Below, one piece after another: positions 1-7,112 of a stretch of 15,000 nt of DNA (position 1 is the first letter of the stretch; every line of letters starts with the position of its first letter). Under the pieces are notes generated by a model that worked only from the letters and a program-made list of their open reading frames with translations, had not been told where the DNA came from and searched no databases. Origin of the DNA: Theodoxus fluviatilis (lineage: Eukaryota > Mollusca > Gastropoda > Cycloneritida > Neritidae); assembly GCA_034096865.1 (NCBI GenBank), contig JAWQFJ010017518.1, positions 52,501 through 67,500 of the forward strand, in the 5' to 3' direction. The translations under genes and the position numbers were made by a program.

Positions 1-2
1 AC

Positions 3-828
3 AGAATGACAAAACTTCTTGCTAACAAATACGCCAACATCACCAGGGATGCCATTATCCTGTTCAAGTCTTTCTGTGCAGTATGCCAGGAAAAAACCAA
101 GCGCCCAGTTGCCAAAGGAGTCGTCATTCGACCCATTCTTAGCAGTGACTTTAACTCGAGAAGTCAGGTTGACCTCTTGGACATGCAGTCCAAAGCTTGT
201 GGTTCCTACAAATGGATAATGGTCTATCAGTGCCACTTGACCAAATTTGTCGTTATCCGCCCCATCACTACTAAAAGAGCTGTGGAAGTCGCGTTTCAGC
301 TTCTGGACATCTTCCTTCTTTTTGGTGCCCCTGCCATACTGCAAAGTGACAATGGGTCGGAGTTCACTGCTGGCGTCATCAAAAAGTTAAAGGTCATGTG
401 GCCTGAGCTGGCCATGGTGTACGGGCGTCCAAGGCACCCGCAGAGTCAAGGCTCTGTGGAGAGAGCAAATGGTGACACTAAAGACATGTTAATATCTTGG
501 ATGTCCGACAACAACTCCAAAGATTGGACTGTTGGAATCAAGTTCATTCAACAAATGAAAAATGCGTCTTATCATGCGGGGATTAAACGTACCCCATACA
601 CTGCCATGTTTGGCACAGAACCCAAGACCGGACTCACTTAATCATCCATACCACGGGAAACCATCCAGCGGCTCCAGTCTGAGGAGGACCTGCTCAGAGC
701 TATTAGTGCACCCCAACCACATGGTCAGCTCCCAGGCGGTTCCCAGCCAGATGATCAAGCAGTCGACTCCATGGCCGGAGGTCTGTCGTCTGCTGTCAGT
801 TGTGAGATCTCCAGTCACGATAACCTCG
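3..828 (+). pseudogene. KRBA2/SCAND3-like integrase, exon with DDE catalytic core, interrupted by one stop
   Basis: This encodes the catalytic core of a transposon integrase, which cuts and joins transposon ends. The frame is already open at the window edge, so the ATG at 6 need not be the start. Counting from that Met: a CxxC pair (C24, C27) is the end of an H2C2 zinc-binding region whose histidines would lie upstream. The rve core follows, with acidic residues in VDLLDMQ (D56), QSDNG (D115) and VERANGD (E152), a D-36-E spacing. TAA at 639-641 stops the frame, yet the same frame reads on with family-like sequence (PRETIQRLQSEEDLL) to about 828. There GTGAGC makes a good splice donor. The continuation shows that the stop is a lesion, not the natural end. 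KRBA2 and SCAND3 in vertebrates are domesticated relatives; the decay here argues for a transposon copy rather than a host gene. Confidence 0.8.
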
Positions 829-1000
829 GTGAGCAGACATAAATAACCCTCTGACATTTCTTCTGTCATGGAAGCAACATGTCTCCGTGGGTGTCTCACT
901 TTAGTTCTATTCTCTCATATTGTTGCTTGCATTTTAAACAAGTTATTTCTCATATTCTCCCATGATAAAATGAACATATTAACTTTTATTCTGTGAACAG
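829..1000 (+). other. Probable spliceosomal intron in the integrase gene
   Basis: A 172-nt segment begins GTGAGC at 829 and ends TTTATTCTGTGAACAG at 1000, with a pyrimidine-rich stretch and an ATTAAC branch-like sequence near 978-983. It contains stops in the coding frame (TAA 840-842, TGA 997-999). Removing it joins codon position 1 at 828 to positions 2-3 at 1001-1002. That keeps the reading frame and rejoins the same 12-residue repeat found on both sides. This frame and repeat agreement is the main evidence; no transcript is available. Confidence 0.65.
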
Positions 1001-1739
1001 ACGATCATCTCCCAGGAGATTCTCAGCTACAGCCAGATGATCAACTCCCAAGCGGTTCCCAGCTACAGCTAGACAATCCGCTCCCACGCAGTTCCTAGCT
1101 ACAGCGAGACGATAAGCTTCCACGCGGTTCCCAGGCAGACGATCAGCTCCCAGATGATGTCACACCACCACAGGCAGATGAAGAGCTCTCAGACGGCGGC
1201 GCGCAGCTTCAGAATCTGGCATCACCGCTCAATCTCTCACCACTTGTACTTAGGCGACGCAAGATTATGATTCAAAGGAAGAGGGCAAAAGAGTGTCTGA
1301 CCGACCAGGCTGAGCGAATGGTTAAACGTTCACGCATAGAGATGCAACCTGGAAACATTGGAGACAATGTGGCTGTTCCAATTCCCATGGTAGACAGGGG
1401 CAGGGGTGATCCCCGGAACATCCTAGGTGTCATCATCGACAAGAATGAAAATGACCTCTACATCATTGCCACAAGACAGGGAAACCTTTCTAATAAGTAC
1501 ACACGAGCTGGCTTCACTCTCTGTCCTCAACAGCTACTAAGAAACAGTGACATTGACAGAAACAAACATGTCTCACTTCGTGAAGCACTGAAACGTACAG
1601 CATCTGGCGGTCAAGGTTTCGTAAATGCAATTGTGCTGCCTTGCAGAACAAAAGTTCTACCTTGAAATGTAAATGTTTCAAAGCACAGTTGAAGTGCAAC
1701 AGCCGTTGCCATAACAGCCACACATGCTGTAACAAATAA
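1001..1739 (+). pseudogene. Integrase C-terminal exon: repeat linker, C-terminal domain, frameshifted Cys-rich tail
   Basis: The frame from the putative acceptor at 1000 runs through a tandem-repeat linker (1006-1158), a basic patch (RRRK, KRKRAK) and a domain typical of KRBA2-like integrases (VAVPIPMVDRGRGDPRNILG near 1369-1428, then YTRAGFTLCPQQLL). TAG at 1096-1098 interrupts the linker; adjacent repeat units have CAG there, so it is a C-to-T change. At about 1621 the frame breaks after GGQGF. One base missing from GTAAATGC would explain it, because the next frame continues to TAA 1737-1739 as a Cys-rich tail (C-x-C-x11-C-x-C-F-K-x4-C-N-S-x-C-H-x5-C-C). That pattern resembles the CXC (tesmin-type) zinc-binding half-motif. 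The open frame as found runs only to 1665 with a non-homologous end. Confidence 0.75.
1006..1158 (+). repeat. 36-bp coding tandem repeat in the integrase linker
   Basis: Units lie at 1006-1041, 1042-1077, 1078-1113 (36 bp each), 1114-1143 (30 bp, shortened) and 1144-1158 (partial). A further unit lies in the upstream exon at about 726-755. Each encodes a variant of QLPSGSQLQPDD. The array is in frame on both sides of the putative intron. The third unit holds the TAG nonsense change. Confidence 0.75.
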
Positions 1740-1775
1740 CTGACTTCACAAAAAACAAGTATAGCAGCGAACAGA

Positions 1776-1860
1776 ACAGTGACATTGACAGAGACAAACA
1801 TTTAAAATGTGCGACCTTGCAGAAATAATGTTGTCACTTGAGCTGTAAATGTTTATTTTA
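1776..1860 (+). repeat. Diverged duplicate of the integrase 3' coding end
   Basis: AACAGTGACATTGACAGA at about 1776 repeats the sequence at 1546-1563 with the same ACAAACAT following. The continuation (CCTTGCAGAA, then TGTAAATGTTT) parallels 1638-1680. The second copy is shortened between the two blocks. It looks like a partial tandem duplication of the gene's last part, now in the 3' untranslated or flanking region. Confidence 0.6.
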
Positions 1861-1890
1861 ATGACTGTAATTGTTTAGAATCAAATGTTT

Positions 1891-1896
1891 AATAAA
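1891..1896 (+). terminator. Candidate poly(A) signal AATAAA for the integrase gene
   Basis: AATAAA lies about 150 nt after the frameshifted tail's stop codon (1737-1739), with a T-rich stretch following at 1918-1932. Its position and orientation suit the end of the transposase transcript. AATAAA is common in AT-rich DNA, so this is only suggestive. Confidence 0.4.
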
Positions 1897-1969
1897 ATAA
1901 CTGAAGAAATGCTCTTTGATTTCTGTTTTATTGACAACAGATAAGTACGTTAACATGTTAAAAACTTTT

Positions 1970-2128
1970 AGGCATTATGTAAAATGCCTGGCAGTAAATT
2001 TCAGGCATTATGTCCAATGCCTAAAGAGTTTAGTCATTTCATGAAATGACTGAGTGAAATAGTCATTTCGTTTAATGACTGAAATGTTCAGTCATTACAC
2101 TTAATGCCTGGTTTAACATAATGCCTGT

Positions 2129-2132
<4 letters not shown>
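1970..2132. repeat. Array of five 20-nt palindromes, about 29-nt period, at the transposon end
   Basis: Palindromes lie at 1970-1989, 2003-2022, 2032-2051, 2061-2080 and 2090-2109. All have arms AGGCATT/AATGCCT or AGTCATT/AATGACT around a 6-nt centre; 2032-2051 (AGTCATTTCATGAAATGACT) is a perfect palindrome. The last one pairs an AGTCATT arm with an AATGCCT arm. A single half-site AATGCCT follows at 2120-2126, just before the putative terminus at 2132. Start-to-start distances are 33, 29, 29 and 29 nt. Regular dyad sites next to a transposon end suggest transposase-binding sites, but that role is inferred. Confidence 0.75.

Positions 2133-2172
<40 letters not shown>
2132..2172. repeat. (AT)n microsatellite
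   Basis: About 41 nt of uninterrupted AT dinucleotides directly abut the presumed transposon end. It may have been the insertion target or have grown from a TATA target duplication. Confidence 0.95.
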
Positions 2173-2175
<3 letters not shown>

Positions 2176-2601
2176 GTTGGCGACTCACTATGATGTCATG
2201 TGGGTTTTGCCTAAAGAATAGCTCATTAAATTTTAGAGGACATTTATTATCTAGTTTTGGAATTACAAGTATGAAGAGAAATGCTGTCACTCATCACGAG
2301 GTTGACAATGTCAAACTATTGATGACACAGACTTGTGCATTCTGCACTCAGAGCTGCAGCAGACAAAAGATGATCGGAACTACACAGGTCATGGAAGAGG
2401 AATTATGGCGTCTTTGCTGGAGCTTTGCGCTCGTAGAGTGCTCTCTAGTTAGCGATGCAAACTGCTACGGTCACTCTGAAACTAGGATTCAGTCTAGCCA
2501 TCTCTTCTAGGCAACAATTAGCATAACAAAACAATTCGTGCGCGCTGATATTTTTTCGACATGTCGCTAATATTCAAGCAGGCAGCAGCTGCTGTGGAAT
2601 A
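2173..2601. other. Unassigned DNA without a supportable gene
   Basis: A plus-strand open frame spans 2121-2510, but its first part is the AT microsatellite read as Tyr-Ile. The rest shows no motif I recognise and no splice-supported continuation. Nothing here supports an RNA gene. Confidence 0.5.
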
Positions 2602-2657
2602 TCCCTCCCCCTCCCCCCCCCCCTCCTCCCCCCCCCCCCCCTCCCCCCCCCCCCCCC
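2602..2657. repeat. Poly-C tract
   Basis: A 56-nt pure pyrimidine run, mostly C with runs of more than 10, interrupted only by single T. The complementary strand carries several long G-runs and could form G-quadruplexes. No gene adjoins it; 2658-2950 also shows nothing recognisable. Confidence 0.95.
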
Positions 2658-2976
2658 GTCACATCGGAGCCCACAACCATGAAGCAGTGTTCAATGGGCA
2701 ATAATTGCAGGTGCATGCAAATGCATTTCCCATTTGTCTGTATTCAACGTTCAGTTATGTCATGGACATACTCTTTCCACGCAAAACAATTATGTTAAGG
2801 CCATGTGAATGAAAACGTTGTCACACCTTATATCCAAACTCCAGTTTTCTCCACCCCTTTAACAGAGATTCATTGCTTTTATCTTTCAGTTGGTAAAAAT
2901 TAAATTCAACGCCCAGCCCGCATTCACCATCGCTTCTTTTCAAGAAAGGAGTTTATGACGCATGTGCATATGCATT

Positions 2977-3052
2977 GGGTGTGTATCTGTGTTTGTGTGT
3001 ATGTGTGAGTGTGTGTGCGCGCGCACGCGCGTATATACGTGTATATACATAA
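2977..3052. repeat. TG/CG/TA alternating purine-pyrimidine tract
   Basis: TG-rich DNA grades into GCGCGCGCACGCGCG and then TATATACGTGTATATAC (about 3017-3048). Nearly strict purine-pyrimidine alternation through GC steps is the classical Z-DNA-prone pattern. No gene is visible here. Confidence 0.8.
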
Positions 3053-3066
3053 TTTGTTCCCCCCAT

Positions 3067-3145
<79 letters not shown>
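3067..3145. repeat. Compound (TG)n(AG)n microsatellite
   Basis: A short (TG)n block joins about 66 nt of pure AG repeat. It lies on the 3' side of the degenerate minus-strand retrotransposon copy, about 225 nt beyond that copy's stop codon. Open frames here are only Ser-Leu or Thr-His readings of the repeat. Confidence 0.95.
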
Positions 3146-3148
<3 letters not shown>

Positions 3149-3369
3149 TCTTTGACTGGCTTTGTTGAAGCTGACGATTCAAACATTTCAAGATATTGAG
3201 TCAGAAAAATTCGATATGATATACACGTCATTCATTATAACATTTTTCATAATACAGTCATGCCTCCTGCCCTCTAAAATTTAACATACATGTAGGTGGT
3301 ACAAGAAACGGAAATGCAATAAGGGACACTCAATTGTAGATTTCTTCACACCGTTTCATCGCGTAATAT

Positions 3370-4407
3370 TTATATACACATGTACACAGCAACATTTCTA
3401 GTTCTCATTTTGATCGACCCATCTATAGGCACTGTACAGGATGTTCCAATCTTGAAATAATGTTCAAGGTACTTTTTTCTCGGACCATTATATGTTACAC
3501 AGGATGTCAAAAAATTGTTTTCATCCTCACTTTTCAAACAGCATGGGCATTCTAAATCTTTGTTAAATTGGTCAAAACGATGGCTGTTATTTTCAGGTTG
3601 TTAAAAACAAACGGAAAGCGTGTGTAGGCATAGCGGAACTTCTTTAGTGTTAAAACTTGAAGGAACTTTTCCTCCCCAAAGGCAGGTTTGAAGGAACAAT
3701 AAGGGGGATATCTGTCCCTAGTAGTGACGTTTTCATACCAGAACTGGCTGTGGCAATCTCGAAGTCTTTGCTTAAATGTGCGTGGGAAGGCTTTATCTTT
3801 GCCGACACCACCAGTGAGCCAGACGTACATGAAGCCATATCGCAACAAGCACTTTTTATACTAAGGATGTCCAGTTTATTATTGTTTGCACGTGTGAATC
3901 TAGAAGAGCAAAGTAATCTTGTTTAGAAAGTCTATTAATTGGCATTTTACTTATTTTAAGCCAGTATTTAATTGTCCGTGAGCAGCCTGAGATAGACAAA
4001 AGGTATGTTCCTTGGTCTCCATTCACCATGTAATTTGGTGAACGGCTATCCAGACCTAGATACCTCTGTCAGGCGAAATTATATGCCGTTTCCACTCTCT
4101 CTGCTTTTCATAAACCCCACAGCTATGCACCATTCAATAGGAAAGATAGCACCTTTGAGTCGAACAGCTTAAAACTACTGCTGTGCTTACATTGTGCAAG
4201 CTCCACATATTCTTCAGTATTTGTACAACCCATTGCTTCCCTTTTGTTGCTAAGTTATTTAGATGGACAGTAAGTGATAGTCTAGTGGAGAAATTAAATC
4301 CTAGGTACTTAAAGTTATTCTCCTGCCAGCCAGACGCCATCTTTCCCCCTTGGCAAGATGACCTCCCTTCCTGGAAGACCACTATCTTAGTTTTGTCAGG
4401 AGAATGA
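3370..4407 (-). pseudogene. Degenerate 5'-truncated non-LTR retrotransposon ORF2 fragment (copy 1)
   Basis: Reading the minus strand across several frames gives, in order, the same blocks as the near-complete copy at 4941-7112. These are DKTKIVVF near 4395; KYLGFNFSTRLSLTV (4134-4382 frame); a stretch like LGLDSRSPNYMVNGDQGTY; RTIKYWLKISKMPINRLSKQ; FKQRLRDCHSQFW (3552-3848 frame); and a CCHC-like end (CPCCLKSEDENNF). The frame ends at TAA 3370-3372. The histidine of the C-terminal zinc motif is replaced by Asn in this alignment. Several frameshifts and stops make it dead. The 5' boundary lies near 4407, just after the end of the RT palm, as expected for 5' truncation. It differs enough from copy 2 to be another subfamily. 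Confidence 0.85.
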
Positions 4408-4743
4408 TGTTAATAATTATGTTTTGGTGTAGTAATTATGATGTTGGTGTATTCATGTCAATAAATCAATATTAAAAAAGAAAAGAAAAAAAGAATCCCT
4501 CATTTACCAAAAAACCACAGAAGCTTATTACGGTAAATGTTCCTCGATGTCACATGAGAGCAGCTTACCTCCTTTACCTCAAGCGCACTTCATGCTTGTA
4601 GCGCTGACACAGCCAGTCCTTCCGGGTACTGTGTTCGAGCATCCCACAAAGGAAGCTAACGTGCATTTCGACAGACGCAGCTCTTGTAGTCTACGCCCTC
4701 ATGGCTCTATATTTTCTTCTGATAAAAATGCGGGGAAATTCCA

Positions 4744-4746
<3 letters not shown>
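4408..4746. other. Spacer with A-rich, poly(A)-signal-like end
   Basis: No coding region is recognised. AATAAA at 4460-4465 is followed by an A-rich run with G interruptions to about 4493. This could be the 3' end of a plus-strand retroposed sequence ending near 4493, but no body is recognisable. The rest (4494-4746) is unassigned. Confidence 0.4.

Positions 4747-4812
<66 letters not shown>
4747..4812. repeat. (GA)n microsatellite at the 3' end of retrotransposon copy 2
   Basis: Sixty-six nt of pure GA dinucleotide. In the element's sense it is a (TC)n tract that begins directly after the 3' untranslated end, 14 nt past an AATAAA. It may be the element's own 3' tail or part of its target. 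Confidence 0.95.
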
Positions 4813-4815
<3 letters not shown>

Positions 4816-4940
4816 CAGACTTTTATTGTTTCAGGCCATCGGCCCATAACAAGGAGTCATCCAGCAATTATACAATACAATATGCTATAACATAAATCAA
4901 TAAGTTTCTTCGATTACAGTTTCCGATACGATTTTTACCA

Positions 4941-7112
4941 CTATCTCAAGGCTACTGCAATTGGGTACTGAGATGTTGACAACAAATCGTTCCGTCTCTG
5001 CAGCGCATAGTAGATGTACATTGCTGCTTGTCGAGTTTTTTTAGTTTGCATACCATCGATCAAGTAACAATAACCTATTCTTTTTGCTCGTGGCACATAC
5101 TCTTCGATATATTTTGTCCTTAGGTCCTGGAATTTATGACAGTGCAGTAAAAAGTGCTCTTCATTTTCACGGGCATTTTTGCAAAATGGACAGCATATTT
5201 CATCTATTTGTGTTGTTGCATATCTTCTGTTGCTAGCAAGGTCATTTATGTTGCACCTGAATCGAATGAAAGAGTCTCTAAATTTCTTTATGTTTATGAA
5301 ATCTATATATTCTTCCGTTTCGAACTCTTGTTTCAATTTTCTGTATACGCAGAATCTTTCACTCTCCATTTTACTGTGCCATTCCTGTTGGAAACAATCT
5401 CTTAATCTTTGCTTAAGGTTCTGTACAAAACTTTGTTCGTTTGAGACACCTTTGTTAGCCCATACAAATCCATAGCCCAATTCACTCAGTCGTCTTTCAA
5501 TCAATCTTGTCCAGTTTAATTCAGGTGGCACTAACATCTTTGTGAGCATGAGGTAAGCCTGCTTTGGGAGCCTATTATCAGGTAATTTGGTGAGTCTTAA
5601 CCAATACTTGATCGCTTTAATAGTGGAGTTAACAAAAAGTGGGTACCTTCCCAGTTCACCATACACCATACTGTTTGGTGTTCTGCAGTCAAGATTCAAA
5701 AATCTCTTGCATGCAAAGAGGTGTGTTTTTTCAACATTGTCTTGTCTCTGAAGACCCCATACTTCTGAGGCATACAGTAACGCAGGTAACACTTGTGCAT
5801 CAAACATACGAAAGTATATCGACAAATTCATGGTACGAAGCTTCCACATGGCCTTTAACAAATGGGCTATCTTCTTTTTTGAACTGATACTCTGATCATT
5901 CAGAGCCACCGTGGCTGATAGTCTGGTAGTAAAAACATAGCCGAGATATTTGTATTTGTTGACAACTTCTAACTCTGTATTTCCCAGGAACCATTTCTCC
6001 CCTCGTCCAAGACCGCCACCTCGGCGAAACACCATTACTTTTGTTTTCCTTCTGTTTATGTGCAGGCCATACCTCTCAGATATTTGGGCCAAGTTATCAA
6101 TTTGGCACTGTAACCCTACAGGTGTAGTTGACAGTAAGACTACGTCATCAGCAAATATGAGGAAAAACAACTCGGGCATTCCTGGCAATAACTGCACGCC
6201 ATGTCTTCCTCTAGCACGGACTTGGTCCGCTATCTCCGTGAGTAGGAGAGAAAAAATTATCGGGCTCTCTAATGCTCCTTGCCTTGCTCCAACGGGGCAG
6301 TCAAAAAAGTCAGAGATGGTAAAGTTCCATTTCACACATGCCTGAACTTTGGCGTGTATTGCTTTGAGCATTTGAACCATTTTCGTTGAAAGTCCACTGT
6401 TTTGCAACACATTCCACAAACAGGATCTGTCTACAGAGTCAAAGGCCTTGCTAAAGTCCACAAACGCAGCATAGAGCTTTCCGCGACCAACACCGTACAT
6501 ATGTTTTGTCACTATGGCATGAAGTGTAAATACATGATCAATCGTGGAGTGCTCAGATCTGAAACCTGCTTGCTCGGGGCATATTTTATTTCTTTCCTCA
6601 GCCCAATTTTGGAGTCGTTTGGTCAGTATCGACGTGAAGACCTTACTGATAATGCTCAACAAGGATATACCCCTGTAATTTTGGGGATCTAGCTTATCTC
6701 CAGATTTAAACAGAGGAATAATAATAGATTTGCCCCAGTCTTCAGGAAAGTATTGATATTCATATAATCGATTGAACAACATTACCAAAAAAGGGATTAT
6801 TTGAGCGCTAGACAATTTCAGACATTCACCAGGTATTCCATCAAGACCCACTGACTTTCCAGCTTTTAATTTGTTTATTGCCTGTTTTACTTCTTCTTCA
6901 GTTATTGCCGCATCGAGATCATCATCTACAATAGTAACTGGGTCGCTGGCGTCTCTACTGTAGCTCACCGTCGGGTGCCTGTGATTCTGAAGGAGATTTT
7001 GAAAATGATTTTCCCATACCTCAATAGAAATATCTGGTTGATATGGTCTCGTGTAAGATGTACTCCTAATGATAGACCAAAAAGATCGGGAATTTTTAAA
7101 ATTTGCCACCAA
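4941..7112 (-). CDS. Non-LTR reverse transcriptase domain with CCHC end (ORF2 C-terminal part)
   Basis: A 723-codon uninterrupted frame, unusually well preserved for this element. It copies element RNA into DNA at a nicked target. Numbering from the first codon at 7112 (TTG, not a true start), one sees the fingers and motif 1-2 region (KAGKSVGLDGIPGECLKL, 83-100; FKSGDKLDPQNYRGISLL), motif A (FVDFSKAFDSVD, D219), motif B (GARQGALESP; family usually C-L-x-S-P), motif C FADD (320-323, catalytic D322 and D323), and the YKYLGY box (387-392). The C-terminal zinc motif C641-x2-C644-x8-H653-x4-C658 sits in CPFC...EEHFLLHC. The true protein should continue upstream into the endonuclease in another frame. 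All catalytic residues are present, but the upstream frame breaks make this copy non-autonomous. Confidence 0.9.
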   Translation of the reverse strand: MVANFKNSRSFWSIIRSTSYTRPYQPDISIEVWENHFQNLLQNHRHPTVSYSRDASDPVTIVDDDLDAAITEEEVKQAINKLKAGKSVGLDGIPGECLKLSSAQIIPFLVMLFNRLYEYQYFPEDWGKSIIIPLFKSGDKLDPQNYRGISLLSIISKVFTSILTKRLQNWAEERNKICPEQAGFRSEHSTIDHVFTLHAIVTKHMYGVGRGKLYAAFVDFSKAFDSVDRSCLWNVLQNSGLSTKMVQMLKAIHAKVQACVKWNFTISDFFDCPVGARQGALESPIIFSLLLTEIADQVRARGRHGVQLLPGMPELFFLIFADDVVLLSTTPVGLQCQIDNLAQISERYGLHINRRKTKVMVFRRGGGLGRGEKWFLGNTELEVVNKYKYLGYVFTTRLSATVALNDQSISSKKKIAHLLKAMWKLRTMNLSIYFRMFDAQVLPALLYASEVWGLQRQDNVEKTHLFACKRFLNLDCRTPNSMVYGELGRYPLFVNSTIKAIKYWLRLTKLPDNRLPKQAYLMLTKMLVPPELNWTRLIERRLSELGYGFVWANKGVSNEQSFVQNLKQRLRDCFQQEWHSKMESERFCVYRKLKQEFETEEYIDFINIKKFRDSFIRFRCNINDLASNRRYATTQIDEICCPFCKNARENEEHFLLHCHKFQDLRTKYIEEYVPRAKRIGYCYLIDGMQTKKTRQAAMYIYYALQRRNDLLSTSQYPIAVALR

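Larger units (their letters stand above)
1..2132 (+). mobile_element. Ginger-like (KRBA2/SCAND3-type integrase) DNA transposon, 3' part, decayed
   Basis: The segment holds the right-hand part of a DNA transposon whose left end lies before the window. Seen: a DDE integrase gene, a probable intron, a C-terminal domain, a poly(A) signal, a run of 20-nt palindromes and then TAACA at 2128-2132 directly against a (TA)n tract. Known, from memory: Ginger-type transposons carry gypsy-like integrases, start with TGTNR at their ends and make 4-bp target duplications. The reverse complement of this end begins TGTTA, which fits. Inferred: the element inserted into TA-rich DNA with TATA as the duplication; the tract makes this impossible to prove here. 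The gene has two stops and one frameshift, so this copy is not autonomous. An LTR element is less likely because no gag, protease, RT or LTR is visible on the gene's downstream side. Confidence 0.6.

Noticed and set aside
3..1739. Functional host KRBA2/SCAND3 gene
   Set aside because: Two in-frame stops and a frameshift, and terminal repeat-like structures next to it, point to a decayed transposon copy.
3..1739. Gypsy-type LTR retroelement
   Set aside because: The integrase is of the KRBA2-like type with an intron and its own C-terminal domain; no LTR or polypurine tract follows it.
1970..2109. CRISPR-like look of regularly spaced palindromic repeats
   Set aside because: Spacers are only about 9-13 nt, repeat arms vary, the context is eukaryotic, and a transposon end adjoins.
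2121..2510. 129-codon plus-strand frame starting in the AT repeat
   Set aside because: Its beginning is microsatellite and the remainder has no recognised similarity.
2924..3231. Minus-strand frames with Ser-Leu and Thr-His runs
   Set aside because: Products of the AG and TG microsatellites.
5154..6692. Several plus-strand frames opposite the RT
   Set aside because: They are antisense shadows of the reverse transcriptase coding frame.
7110..7112. 7112 as a true start of the RT protein, and 8305 and 8761 as starts of the upstream frames
   Set aside because: All three are TTG codons within continuing homologous or open sequence; none is an ATG.
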